DNA from: Mesorhizobium temperatum
Lineage (GTDB): Bacteria; Pseudomonadota; Alphaproteobacteria; Rhizobiales; Rhizobiaceae
NCBI RefSeq assembly: GCF_002284575.1
Contig: NZ_NPKJ01000072.1
Location: 90,889 to 154,888, forward strand
DNA: 64,000 bases
Reading direction: 5' to 3'
Translations under genes and position numbers: made by a program
Notes under the pieces: generated by a model
Told to the model about the DNA's origin: nothing
Database searches by the model: none
The model's input: the letters and a program-made list of their open reading frames with translations, nothing else
In this document: piece by piece, positions 15,647 through 25,028 of the stretch
Position numbering within the stretch: position 1 is the first letter of the stretch
Layout of the letters: each line of letters starts with the position of its first letter

Positions 15647-17916
15647 GCTGCTGTGCGCCCGGTGCCGAAATGGCGCTGGATCTGGACAGGGTCACATCCG
15701 TCCTGCCGTCGAGCCAGGAGATCAAATTAGCGAGCCGCTCGCTCGGCGACGATATTCGCCAGACCGATCTTTCAGTGCCGGCGGTTCATTGCGCAGCCTG
15801 CATCCAGGCGATCGAAACGGCGCTTGGAAAGCTGGATCGGGTCGAGGGCGCCCGCGTCAACCTGTCGACGAAACGCGTATCGATCCGGTGGCGGGGCGAC
15901 GAGGTTCCGCCATTCGTCGCCGCGCTTGGACGGCTGGGCTACCAGGCGCATCTGTTCGACCCCGAGGTTGGCGAGAAGGACAGAACGCTTTCGGAGCTGA
16001 TCCGAGCCGTCGCGGTCGCGGGCTTTGCGGCGGGCAACATTATGCTGCTTTCCGTCTCGGTCTGGTCCGGTGCCGAAGGCGCGACCCGCGACCTGTTCCA
16101 TTGGGTCTCGGCGCTGATCGCCATCCCCGCGCTAGCCTTCGCCGGTGGCATCTATTTCCGCTCGGCTTGGAACGCGTTGCGCCACGGTCGCATGAACATG
16201 GACGTGCCGATTGCGGTTGGCGTTTCGCTCGCCTACGCGATGAGCCTCTACGAGACCATCAACCATGGCGACCACGCCTATTTCGATGCGTCGGTATCGC
16301 TGCTGTTCTTCCTGTTGATCGGACGCACGCTGGATCACGTGATGCGCGAGCGTGCCCGGACCGCCGTGAACGGCCTGTCACGGCTGGCGGCGCGGGGCGC
16401 CATGGTGCTGCGCGACGACGGCACGCGCGACTACCTGCCGGTCGGCGATATCGAACCCGGCGTGCAATTGCTGATCGCGGCCGGCGAAAGGATCCCGGTC
16501 GACGGCAAGATCGTTCGGGGCACTTCGGACCTCGACTGTTCCCTGGTTTCCGGCGAGAGCACACCCAGAACCGTGGCATTGGGGGAATCGGTGCAGGGCG
16601 GCACGCTCAATCTCACCGGCCCGCTGACCATCGAGGCCACAGCCGCCGCCAAGGACTCTTTCCTGGCAGAAATGGTTCGGCTGATGGAAGCCGCTGAGGG
16701 GGGTCGCGCGCATTATCGCCAGATTGCCGACCGCGTTTCAGCGCTGTATGCGCCAGTGGTTCACCTTACCGCCTTCGTGACGTTCGCGGGCTGGATGGCG
16801 GCGACCGGCGACTGGCACCGGGCAATGACGATCGCCATCGCCGTCCTCATCATCACATGCCCATGTGCGCTCGGCCTTGCAGTGCCGATCGTGCAGGTGG
16901 TCGCCGCGCGGCGCCTGTTCGAAAGCGGGATCATGGTCAAGGACGGCTCCGCTATGGAGCGGTTGGCGGCAGTCGATACGGCGATGTTCGACAAGACCGG
17001 CACGCTTACGCTCGGACAGCCCCGGCTCGTCAACGCGTCGTCCATCGATTCGGCCATGCTGGCAATCGCTGCCGACATGGCAGCGCATTCCCGCCACCCG
17101 TTCTCAAGGGCCATAGCCGGCTGTGCGGGTTTTGCCGGTGAGCCGAAGGTCGAGTCCGTCAGCGAGCACCCTGGTTTCGGGATCGAAGCCACCGCCGCTG
17201 GCAGCACCTGGCGGCTTGGCCGGCGCGGCTGGGCCGGGGCCCGAGCCGCCGGCGAAAGCAGATACGGCGGAACGGTTCTGACCAAGGATGGGATCATTGT
17301 CGCGTCCTTTGTCTTCGAGGACGCGCTGCGTGCAGACGCCAGAGCGGCCATCGAGCAATTGAACAACGCCCGGGTTTCCGTGGAAATGCTGTCGGGCGAT
17401 ACCGCAGCTGCCTGCGGCGAGGTAGCCGCGACGTTGGGCATCCATCACTTTGTTCCGGCGCTGCTTCCGTCGGGCAAGGTCGAGTATATCGAAACACTGG
17501 CGAAGGACGGCCACAAGGTGCTGATGGTTGGCGACGGCCTCAACGACACCCCTGCGCTGGGCGCGGCACACATCTCGATCGCTCCAGCCACGGCGGCCGA
17601 TGTCGGCCGCAAAGCAGCGGATTTCGTGTTCCTGCGCGAAAGCCTTTCGGCAGTACCCCTTGCCCTCGACGTCTCGCGAAAGGCCGGACGACTGATCCGG
17701 CAAAACATCGCCATCGCAATCGTCTACAACACCATCGCCGTGCCGATCGCCATTCTGGGGCACGTCACGCCGCTGATCGCGGCAATCGCGATGTCTGCTT
17801 CGTCGCTGCTTGTCATCGGAAATGCGTTGCGCCTGCAGGGTTTTGTGCTCGCCGCGGTGACGAGGGCTCCCTCGGCAACGCGTTCGGGCATTCGCGCATC
17901 GGTGCACCCGTCATGA
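15643..17916 (+). CDS. ccoI: Copper-exporting P1B-type ATPase CcoI/FixI
   Basis: Pumps Cu(I) to the periplasm for insertion into CcoN. The 757-residue protein begins with a cysteine pair (MSCCAPGAE) and has a heavy-metal-associated domain with the CAAC copper site (VHCAACIQAIE, about residues 48-58). After that come the transmembrane metal motif CPC at 406-408, the phosphorylation motif DKTGTLT from 450, the HP motif of P1B pumps (HSRHPFSR), and the hinge GDGLNDTPA from 630. Length and order match FixI rather than CopA by context and by the cbb3 neighbours. Overlaps ccoH and ccoS by four bases. Confidence 0.96.
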   Translation: MSCCAPGAEMALDLDRVTSVLPSSQEIKLASRSLGDDIRQTDLSVPAVHCAACIQAIETALGKLDRVEGARVNLSTKRVSIRWRGDEVPPFVAALGRLGYQAHLFDPEVGEKDRTLSELIRAVAVAGFAAGNIMLLSVSVWSGAEGATRDLFHWVSALIAIPALAFAGGIYFRSAWNALRHGRMNMDVPIAVGVSLAYAMSLYETINHGDHAYFDASVSLLFFLLIGRTLDHVMRERARTAVNGLSRLAARGAMVLRDDGTRDYLPVGDIEPGVQLLIAAGERIPVDGKIVRGTSDLDCSLVSGESTPRTVALGESVQGGTLNLTGPLTIEATAAAKDSFLAEMVRLMEAAEGGRAHYRQIADRVSALYAPVVHLTAFVTFAGWMAATGDWHRAMTIAIAVLIITCPCALGLAVPIVQVVAARRLFESGIMVKDGSAMERLAAVDTAMFDKTGTLTLGQPRLVNASSIDSAMLAIAADMAAHSRHPFSRAIAGCAGFAGEPKVESVSEHPGFGIEATAAGSTWRLGRRGWAGARAAGESRYGGTVLTKDGIIVASFVFEDALRADARAAIEQLNNARVSVEMLSGDTAAACGEVAATLGIHHFVPALLPSGKVEYIETLAKDGHKVLMVGDGLNDTPALGAAHISIAPATAADVGRKAADFVFLRESLSAVPLALDVSRKAGRLIRQNIAIAIVYNTIAVPIAILGHVTPLIAAIAMSASSLLVIGNALRLQGFVLAAVTRAPSATRSGIRASVHPS

Positions 17917-18068
17917 CGACGCTCGTCTACCTCATACCAGCAGCTCTGTTCCTTGGCGCGCTGGGGCTGTCCGGCTTTCTGTGGGCCTTGAGGAGTGGTC
18001 AATATGAGGATCTTCACGGGGCCGCTGAGCGCATCCTCATCGACCGGGACGACAAGCCGGAACGCTGA
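17913..18068 (+). CDS. ccoS: cbb3 oxidase maturation protein CcoS/FixS
   Basis: A 51-residue protein with one N-terminal transmembrane helix (TLVYLIPAALFLGALGLSG) and the family signature FLWALRSGQYEDLHGAAERI. CcoS is needed for cofactor insertion into the cbb3 oxidase. Its ATG overlaps the ccoI stop (ATGA). It closes the ccoGHIS operon. Confidence 0.95.
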   Translation: MTTLVYLIPAALFLGALGLSGFLWALRSGQYEDLHGAAERILIDRDDKPER

Positions 18069-18240
18069 CCCAGATCGCTGTGCCGACGACTGTGCGGATG
18101 CCGGTCGTCAGCCGAGTCGGCTTGCTCGGGAACAACCTGCTGAGGCTCCACAGCTAGCTTAGCTAAGCCGCGCTTGACGTAGATTTGTGAAAAGCCCCTG
18201 TCGCTCGAAGGACTGCGTCGCCCGGATTTGTCGTGTCTGG

Positions 18241-18254
18241 CTGATCCAGGTCAA
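18241..18254 (+). promoter_or_regulatory. Orphan FNR/FixK box after ccoS
   Basis: CTGATCCAGGTCAA matches TTGAT-N4-ATCAA at eight of ten fixed positions and has the middle bases common in rhizobial boxes. Transcription would start near 18289, and AAGGGAG at 18297-18303 precedes an ATG at 18308. The frame from that ATG stops after 21 codons, so no intact target gene follows; its original gene seems to have been lost or replaced by the LacI remnant downstream. Confidence 0.6.
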
Positions 18255-18365
18255 GGTTATCTCCTTATCGGCGTGGTTTCGTCGACTAGTCTTTCAAGGG
18301 AGAACGCATGTCTAACGGACAGTTTAGTCGTCACCATCAGCGTCTTGGCGGTTTTTGGGTTTTTT

Positions 18366-18797
18366 CAAGGTAGTGGTCGGCTCCTTCAATGAAACGCGCC
18401 GCCGAACACCTCGGCGACCGGCCTGGATCAAGACCGACACGAAGAACGGCCAAAGTCAAAAGTCAGCCGAGGCGTGGGGGCGCGAGGCGGCGGCCAGATT
18501 GTTCTCGGGACCGCAAACGCCGAACGCGATCTTCTGCGGCAACGATCAGATCGCCGGCGGCGCGTGCGACGCGCTGCGCGAGATTGGCCTGGTAGTACCT
18601 GCGAACGTCGCCATCGTCGGATCGGGGACGTGATGGTGCTTGCGGCGCGGCCGCAGCTGACCAGCATCGACGTGAACCTGAAGGTGCTCGGACGCGAGGC
18701 TGGTGACAGCGTGCCGGAGATGATCGCCGAATGGAAGCTGAGCGGCGTCAGGCGTCGGCCGTGTTCGCTGGTCGTGCGGGCATCTTCGAAGCCGTGA
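18366..18797 (+). pseudogene. LacI-family regulator remnant
   Basis: The C-terminal sugar-binding part of a LacI-type repressor survives in two frames. The first has ARLFSGPQTPNAIFCGNDQI and DALREIGLVVPANVAIVG; the second, shifted near 18630, has DVMVLAARPQLTSIDVNLKV and ends in a CSLVVRAS strand. The DNA-binding N-terminus is absent and the frame is broken, so it is not functional. LacI regulators commonly control the sugar genes beside them, so this was probably the regulator of the GH127 gene that follows. Confidence 0.75.
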
Positions 18798-18837
18798 GCA
18801 CGCCAATGCACTTCATTGCAGGAAAGGATGCGTTCGA

Positions 18838-20736
18838 ATGAACGAGTTCAAGCCGGTTCAGTTCGTCGATGTCGCGCTGGAGGGGCAATTCTGGCGCGAG
18901 CGGCTGGAGACAGTGCTGACACGGACCATCCCCAGCCAGCACGTCCAGCTTGGCAAGCACGGTATCTTGCAGTCCCTGACACTGCCGAACCCGCCGCCGC
19001 TGAGCTCCCCGCGCAACCAGCACAATTTCGTGCAGATGTTCTGGGATTCCGACGCCGGCAAGTGGATCGAGGCGGCATCCTATGCGCTGTCACACAGGCC
19101 CGAGGCCGACATCGAGGCTAGGATCGAAAAGATCGTCGACGATCTCGAGAACGCGCAGGCTCCCGACGGTTATCTGAACTGCTGGTACCTGCAGCGCGAG
19201 CCGGACAAGCGCTGGACCAACCTGCGCGACAATCACGAACTCTACAATCTGGGACATCTGCTCGAGGGCGGCATCGCCTACTTCCTCGCGACGGGCCGGC
19301 GCCGACTCCTTGACATCCTTGAGCGCTATGTGGACCACGTGCGCAAGACGTTCGGTCCGAACCCCGGCCAGAAGCACGGCTATTGCGGCCATCAGGAGAT
19401 CGAGCTTGCCCTCGTTAAACTCTATCGCTTGACCGGAGAGAAAAAGCATCTCGACCTCGCGGCCTATTTCATCAACGAGCGCGGGCGCCAGCCTCACTAC
19501 TTCGATCAGGAAGCGGCCGCACGCGGGGAGAGGCCTAGGGATTGCTGGGCGAAGAGGTATGAGTACAACCAATCGCACAGGCCGGTGCGCGAGCAGACCA
19601 AGGTGGTCGGCCATGCCGTTCGGGCGATGTACATGTTTTCCGCCATGGCCGACCTCGCGGCGGAACTGAACGACGACAGCCTCAAGAAAGCATGCGAGGT
19701 GCTCTGGGCCGATGTCATGACCTCAAAGATCTACATCACCTCCGGCTTGGGTCCGGCTGCCGCGAATGAAGGCTTTACTGAAGGCCACGACCTGCCGAAC
19801 GATACGGCCTATGCGGAGACCTGCGCCTCGGTAGCGCTGATCTTCTGGGCGCATCGCATGCTGCATCTCGATCTCGACGGCCGCTACGCCGACGTTATGG
19901 AACAGGCGTTGTTCAACGGCGCGCTGACCGGCCTGTCGCGCGACGGCGAGCACTATTTTTACTCCAATCCGCTGGACAGCGATGGGCGACACAGCCGATG
20001 GGCCTGGCACATATGCCCATGCTGCACGATGAATTCGTCGCGTCTCATCGCTTCGGTCGGAGGCTATTTCGTCTCGGCCAGCGAAGACGCAATCGCCTTC
20101 CATCTCTACGGCGGCATTTCGACGAACATCCGGCTCGCTACGGGAAATGTGTTCCTGCGGGAAACCAGCGCCTATCCATCGTTCGGCTCGATCAGGATCG
20201 AGGTCAGCCCTGACGCGCCGGCCGAGTTCACCGTGAAGCTTCGCATTCCCGGATGGGCGCACGAAGCCGAAGCCTCGGTCGGGGGATATCCGGTCGACGT
20301 GACGGCATGCACCAGGAACGGCTATCTTTCGATCTCGCGGCTATGGAATGCCGGAGACACAATCGCCCTCGAGCTACCTATGTCTCCCGAGCGCATCTAT
20401 GCTCATCCCTCGGTCAAGCAGGATATCGGCCGGGTCGCGCTCAAGCGCGGGCCGTTGGTCTATTGCGTTGAAGAGGTCGACAATCCCGGGGGGCGCGTGC
20501 AGCGGCTCAAACTGCCGCGAGATGCCAGGATCGAAACGGTGGAACGGGGCGATCTCTTCGATGGCGTGGTCACGCTGACCGCCTCCGCGCAGCGCGTCGA
20601 AGACCAAGGCTGGGGAGATAGCCTGTACAGGAATGCGCCCCCCATCGCTTCGGACTGCAGGCTAACCGCTCTGCCATACTATCTCTGGAACAATCGGGCG
20701 AAAGGCTCGATGCAAGTGTGGCTGCTGGAAAGCTGA
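18838..20736 (+). CDS. Glycoside hydrolase family 127 protein (beta-L-arabinofuranosidase-like)
   Basis: A 632-residue GH127 enzyme, the family that removes beta-L-arabinofuranose from plant hydroxyproline-rich glycoproteins and related glycans. The N-terminal (alpha/alpha)6 barrel contains Glu327 and Cys329 (AYAETCAS) and the Cys395-Cys396 pair in ICPCCTMNSSR. These match the zinc-bound Glu and three Cys of the Bifidobacterium enzyme HypBA1, where the last cysteine is the nucleophile. A C-terminal beta-sandwich follows. No signal peptide is seen, so it should be cytoplasmic and act on imported oligosaccharides, yet no transporter is adjacent. The LacI remnant just upstream suggests the gene has lost its regulator and perhaps its operon. 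Confidence 0.93.
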   Translation: MNEFKPVQFVDVALEGQFWRERLETVLTRTIPSQHVQLGKHGILQSLTLPNPPPLSSPRNQHNFVQMFWDSDAGKWIEAASYALSHRPEADIEARIEKIVDDLENAQAPDGYLNCWYLQREPDKRWTNLRDNHELYNLGHLLEGGIAYFLATGRRRLLDILERYVDHVRKTFGPNPGQKHGYCGHQEIELALVKLYRLTGEKKHLDLAAYFINERGRQPHYFDQEAAARGERPRDCWAKRYEYNQSHRPVREQTKVVGHAVRAMYMFSAMADLAAELNDDSLKKACEVLWADVMTSKIYITSGLGPAAANEGFTEGHDLPNDTAYAETCASVALIFWAHRMLHLDLDGRYADVMEQALFNGALTGLSRDGEHYFYSNPLDSDGRHSRWAWHICPCCTMNSSRLIASVGGYFVSASEDAIAFHLYGGISTNIRLATGNVFLRETSAYPSFGSIRIEVSPDAPAEFTVKLRIPGWAHEAEASVGGYPVDVTACTRNGYLSISRLWNAGDTIALELPMSPERIYAHPSVKQDIGRVALKRGPLVYCVEEVDNPGGRVQRLKLPRDARIETVERGDLFDGVVTLTASAQRVEDQGWGDSLYRNAPPIASDCRLTALPYYLWNNRAKGSMQVWLLES

Positions 20737-20793
20737 ATTCGGCGCTGTCGTCGCATGGAGAGGTCTCTTCTCAACTCAGGAATGCCGACAAGA

Positions 20794-21181
20794 TGCAGTC
20801 AAGAAAAGTCTCGGATAGCATTTTCATTCGTCTCGGGGGTGGTCCAGCGATCCGCGCCCTGGTTGACGAGTTCCACGACCTGATTGAAACCGGCCCTGCA
20901 TACAATGGGGCATGGCGCTTCACCGGTCAGGAACCGCCGACGTGAGAATCTCGCTTGCTGGCTGGCTATCTGCCCGGCTGGGCGCACCCAAGGGCTGGTT
21001 CTATCAGCCGCGTCCGTGTTTGATGGGACTGCATCCTTCGTTGGCGATCAATGCGGATCTCCCTGCCCGGCGGCTTAAGGCGATGCGGCGGGCACTGGCA
21101 CGCAGCGCAATCGAGCCACGGGTTGCGGCTCAACTTCACCAGCATCTCACGCAGATAGCCGACGCGATGGCGGCACGCTGA
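20794..21181 (+). pseudogene. Group II truncated haemoglobin gene, frameshifted
   Basis: The first frame (from ATG 20794) has SDSIFIRLGGGPAIRALVDE followed by FHDLIETGPAYN, the start of a truncated globin. A second frame (about 20960-21181) has SLAGWLSARLGAPKGWF, QPRPCLMGLHPSLAIN and a helical tail ending QIADAMAAR, the end of a group II globin. The middle does not join in any single frame, so at least one frameshift and probably small deletions have occurred. Its stop overlaps the ATG of the ubiM-like gene (TGATG), as expected for a former two-gene operon. Confidence 0.75.
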
Positions 21182-22362
21182 TGGCCGGCTCCGACGACAG
21201 TTTCGACATCGTTATCGTCGGAGGCGGGCCGGTCGGACTTTCCTTCGCCGCGTCGCTTGCCCAGAGCGAGCTCAAGGTGGCAGTTGTTGAACAGCAGTCC
21301 TTGGAAAGACTTGCGAATCCGGCTTTCGACGGTCGCGAGATCGCGCTGACCTACGCCTCGATCAGAATCCTTCGCGAGCTCGGCGCCTGGGATGCCATCC
21401 CCGCTTCGGACAAATCACCACTTCAAGGCGCGCGCGTGCTCAACGGATCGAGCCCTTTCGCCCTGTGCTTCGATTCCCCCAGCGGATCTCGGGAGCCGCT
21501 CGGAGTTCTGGTCCCAAATTGTCGGATCCGCGATGCCCTGTTCAAGATCGTCCGCTTGCAGGATCATGCCCAGCTGCTGTGCGGCCACTCGGTCGTCGAT
21601 GCAACAAACAGCCACAAAGGAGCAGTCATAACGCTCTCCGATGGCAGGCGGTTGACCGCTCGGCTTCTCGTTGCAGCGGATTCGCGGTTGTCCGCCACGC
21701 GCGACCTGTTGGGCATCGGTGCCGGCATCAATCGGCTTGCCAACTCGATGCTGATTTGCCGGGTAAGGCACGAGCGCGTCCATCACCAGATCGCAGTCGA
21801 ATGGTTCGATCACTATCAGACGATAGCGATGTTGCCGCTCACGGAAGGCGTGTCGTCGCTGCTTCTCACTTTGCCCTCAAACGAGGCCGATAGACTGCTT
21901 GCTTTCGACGACGATTTGTTCCTGACGGAATTGACAAACCGGTGTCGAGAACGCCTCGGAAAAATGAGTTTGGCAAGCACCCGCCATAGCTATCCGCTCG
22001 TCACGACGTGGGCGCACAAGTTCTGGGCTCCGAGCGCCGCGCTCATCGGCGACGCTGCCATTGGCATGCACCCGGTGACTGCGCATGGCTTCAACATCGG
22101 CCTGAGCGGCCAGAAGCAACTCGCCCACAAAATTCTGGCAGCATGTCGCGAACGTCGCGACATTGCCGATCCCGACATGCTCCAGAAATACGAAAGCTGG
22201 CTTCGCCTGTCGGCGGCACCGCTCTATCATGCTACGAACATACTTGTCGGACTGTACTCAGGCGAGCACCCGGCGGCACGGCTTGCAAGACATGCGGGGC
22301 TTCGCTTTGCCCAATATCTTCCCTTTGTCCGCCATGGCATTTCGGCCATGCTTCGGCGGTGA
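21181..22362 (+). CDS. ubiM: FAD-dependent ubiquinone hydroxylase, UbiM-like
   Basis: A 393-residue flavin monooxygenase of the UbiH/UbiF/UbiM group. It has the N-terminal dinucleotide fold IVIVGGGPVGLSFAASL (residues 10-26), the DG motif region (VAADSRLSATRDLLG) and the flavin motif LIGDAAIGMHPVTAHGFNIG that marks ubiquinone hydroxylases. UbiM is an alphaproteobacterial enzyme reported to hydroxylate C5 of the ring; position beside a truncated globin gene favours UbiM, but UbiF or UbiH cannot be excluded from sequence alone. It overlaps the dead globin gene, whose loss may leave it without its partner. Confidence 0.85.
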   Translation: MAGSDDSFDIVIVGGGPVGLSFAASLAQSELKVAVVEQQSLERLANPAFDGREIALTYASIRILRELGAWDAIPASDKSPLQGARVLNGSSPFALCFDSPSGSREPLGVLVPNCRIRDALFKIVRLQDHAQLLCGHSVVDATNSHKGAVITLSDGRRLTARLLVAADSRLSATRDLLGIGAGINRLANSMLICRVRHERVHHQIAVEWFDHYQTIAMLPLTEGVSSLLLTLPSNEADRLLAFDDDLFLTELTNRCRERLGKMSLASTRHSYPLVTTWAHKFWAPSAALIGDAAIGMHPVTAHGFNIGLSGQKQLAHKILAACRERRDIADPDMLQKYESWLRLSAAPLYHATNILVGLYSGEHPAARLARHAGLRFAQYLPFVRHGISAMLRR

Positions 22363-22478
22363 GACCTCAGTCACGATACCGTCGACAAATCTGAGGCCGC
22401 GATCTCGCCCCGGGCTCCTCTTCCATCTCGCCGTCTAAGCGCGCGTCTTCATCTCTTGATACGCTGCACCCCTCGAAA

Positions 22479-22924
22479 TTAGAGCGTATCGTGGATGTCG
22501 AGCGCCACCGTCTCGGGAGGGCGGCATCGGGTCGACAGCCACAGGTCGACCAGCACATCGCCGAGCCGGATGGCCGTCTTGAGCTCGGGCAGGTTCTCCA
22601 GCCGCGAGCATGTCGGCTGCGAACACAGGTCGAGCCCGCTGTCGGATAATCGTCCGCAGGCGAGCCTGAAGGCCAGGTCGGTGCGCAGCCGGTCGAGATC
22701 GTTGGCATCCTCGTAGTCGCAGGCGATCGCAAAGATACGGGCGCGCAGGATGTCGGCCATGGCGTACCTCACCCGGTGCGGGTGGCTCGCTGCCGCAAGC
22801 TGGTCGGCTGGTCGCAAACGCCGCTCGGCGGCGGTCAGAAGCATGATGCCGCCATCCGATGTGACGCGTCCGCCATCAAACCGCGGCTGTGACCTTCTTG
22901 CGCCCGACGGCTGGAAAACACAAT
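22479..22924 (-). pseudogene. IS1380-family transposase, N-terminal fragment
   Basis: Reading from the top, the minus strand gives RFDGGRVTSDGGIMLL, then a long stretch with ADILRARIFAIACDYEDAND, LACGRLSDSGLDLCSQPT and SRLENLPELKTAIRL, ending in VALDIHDTL and a stop. These are successive landmarks of IS1380-group transposases, ending just after the first catalytic Asp segment. Everything beyond is missing, so it is a dead fragment. No inverted repeats were identified. It marks an old insertion between ubiM and the acyltransferase gene. Confidence 0.8.
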
Positions 22925-22951
22925 GACGGTCAACGCATCATCGGCCATGGC

Positions 22952-22993
22952 GAGTGTGGCTCGCGAGATCTGGTGGAAGGGTTGGTCAAAGCG
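22952..22993 (+). repeat. Direct repeat copy A, left of the acyltransferase gene
   Basis: 42 bp beginning GAGTGTGGCTCGCGAGA, repeated at 25189-25229 with a few substitutions and one gap. The first 17 bases are identical. The two copies bracket the acyltransferase gene. They could be recombination scars or the ends of a small inserted cassette. Confidence 0.7.
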
Positions 22994-23153
22994 GCAAAAC
23001 CATTGTAAAATCAATGAGTTAATCTACTCCAGCCAGCCCCTTCAACACATTGTATGCATAGCGGGCAAGTTCAGGAAACCTCTAGAAAAGGCTGCTCAAA
23101 GGCGCCAGCCGAACGCCTTGATGTTACAGCCGAGCCCGTGCTTAGAGGAGCGA

Positions 23154-25028
23154 ATGAATCGATTCGACTACCGGCCGGATATTGACGGCCTTCGCGCCTT
23201 AGCGGTTTCTGCTGTCGTCCTATTCCACGCAGGGTTCTCAACCCTTTCCGGTGGCTATGTCGGCGTCGATGTCTTCTTCGTGATCAGTGGCTATTTGATT
23301 ACAAAGATAGTTGTTGAACGCGTGCGCGCGGGAACATTCAGCTTTTCCGACTTTTACGCCCGGCGCGCACGCCGGCTATTTCCAGCGCTATTTTCCACGA
23401 TCTTTGTCACGTTCGTTTGTGCCGCATTCATCCAAGGGCCAGAGGACTTTCGCAGTTTTTCCGGCTCCGCCGCGATGGCGATCCTGTCGCTGTCGAACGT
23501 CTATTTCTGGATGCAAAGCGGCTATTTCGATGCAGCCGCAACGACCAAGCCACTCTTGCACACTTGGTCGCTTGGGGTCGAAGAACAATTCTATTTGATC
23601 TGGCCAGCCATCATCTCCGCCTTGGTACGGAAGGGTCGACTGGCCCTTATGGCCGTGGCCGTGTTTGGTCTCATCAGTTTCACGGCGTGCCTTTTGGCTA
23701 TGCGCTTTGACCTGACGGCCGCATTCTTCCTGACACCGTTTCGCATATTTGAGTTTGCCTGCGGAGCCGCCCTTGTGTGGGCCAAGACGCCAGGGCGTCT
23801 GTCTTCCGACATTGCTTACACGACCGGTGGCTTGGCAGTCCTTTACGCCATTCTTCAGTTCGATGCCGGTACGTCGTTCCCAGGATGGCATGCGGCGCTC
23901 CCCACTCTAGGGACCGCGATGATGATCTACGGCGGGCGCAACGCCGTCGCTGCCTTGCCGCTTAAAACGGCACCGGCGCTATTGCTTGGCCGAGCAAGCT
24001 ATTCGATCTATCTCGTGCACTGGCCCATCGTCGTCTTTTGGCTCCATGCAACCGGGCGCGACCTCGACACGTTCCAGGGCGTTGCCGCCATCGCTTTATC
24101 GATACTGCTTGGCTACTTGCTGCATAGTTTCATCGAACGTCCGCTAAGATACTCCCATGCCTTGCAGGGCTGGCGGCTGGTGACGATCTGCGCTTCGGCC
24201 ACCGCGCTGATTGTTGCACCGTCATGGCAAAGCTGGGCTACAAAAGGCTGGACTTGGCGATTGCCAGAAGCGCTTCGCGGTGTGAACAGCTACGATCTAG
24301 ATGCTCTCATGAAATACGTATGGTCGAATCACATCCGCCTACGCAGCAATACCTTTAAGCCTGGCAGAAAACATATCCTTATCGTGGGGGACAGCCAGTC
24401 CGCTGATTTTACGAACATCCTCGTGGAAGGAAACCACGAGCGGAACGTCGACATAGTCACCTATGCGTTCAACTATGGCTGCAACATTCCGTATGCCGAT
24501 GATCAGCAGTATTGGGACCAAGATAATATCTACACCACGTCAGACCCTTCCCTTGAGGAGCAATGCAAAGAGAGAAGCAACGCGCTCCTTTCCAGCTCCG
24601 CACTCAAAAAGGCGGATGTGGTTATCGTCGCGTTCCTATGGGAACGATACGGTGCGAAGCGCTTGCGTGCTGCCGCCGACAAAATTGAGTCAATGAGCCC
24701 AGCTCGCGTATTTGTCCTAGGTAGAAAGAACCTCCTCAAGAGCAGCATCGATTTCGTTAACATGAACGGGAAGTTGGACGGGCTCGGGAGCTTGGCTGCG
24801 CGGTTCAAGGCTTCCGACACTCTCTTTATAAACAGCATGCTGGCTCAGCAATTTGGCAATCGCTATCTGGACATCTTTTCATCAGTTTGCCCCGACCAGG
24901 ATAAGTGCGTGGTGCTAGATGAAAAGCAACACCCCATTTTCTATGATCCGGCTCACCTGACCCAGAGCGGTGCACGATACTTCGCCAAGCACGCCGCTCG
25001 AAAGCTCATCGATCTCGCCAACTTGTGA
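23154..25028 (+). CDS. OafA-type membrane acyltransferase with SGNH domain
   Basis: A 624-residue protein of the acyltransferase 3 family that acetylates or acylates surface polysaccharide. It begins RPDIDGLRALAVSAVVLFHA with the catalytic-type RxDGLR...H pattern, then about ten transmembrane helices to residue ~350. FFVISGYLIT and HTWSLGVEEQFYLIWP are diagnostic. The C-terminal periplasmic part contains ILIVGDSQSADF, the GDS block of SGNH hydrolases, and DPAHLTQSGARYF with the Asp-His pair. The ATG at 23154 has AGAGGAG immediately upstream. The gene is bracketed by a 41-42-bp direct repeat and follows an IS1380 remnant, so it was probably acquired; it may alter LPS, capsule or Nod-related surface sugars. 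Confidence 0.9.
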   Translation: MNRFDYRPDIDGLRALAVSAVVLFHAGFSTLSGGYVGVDVFFVISGYLITKIVVERVRAGTFSFSDFYARRARRLFPALFSTIFVTFVCAAFIQGPEDFRSFSGSAAMAILSLSNVYFWMQSGYFDAAATTKPLLHTWSLGVEEQFYLIWPAIISALVRKGRLALMAVAVFGLISFTACLLAMRFDLTAAFFLTPFRIFEFACGAALVWAKTPGRLSSDIAYTTGGLAVLYAILQFDAGTSFPGWHAALPTLGTAMMIYGGRNAVAALPLKTAPALLLGRASYSIYLVHWPIVVFWLHATGRDLDTFQGVAAIALSILLGYLLHSFIERPLRYSHALQGWRLVTICASATALIVAPSWQSWATKGWTWRLPEALRGVNSYDLDALMKYVWSNHIRLRSNTFKPGRKHILIVGDSQSADFTNILVEGNHERNVDIVTYAFNYGCNIPYADDQQYWDQDNIYTTSDPSLEEQCKERSNALLSSSALKKADVVIVAFLWERYGAKRLRAAADKIESMSPARVFVLGRKNLLKSSIDFVNMNGKLDGLGSLAARFKASDTLFINSMLAQQFGNRYLDIFSSVCPDQDKCVVLDEKQHPIFYDPAHLTQSGARYFAKHAARKLIDLANL

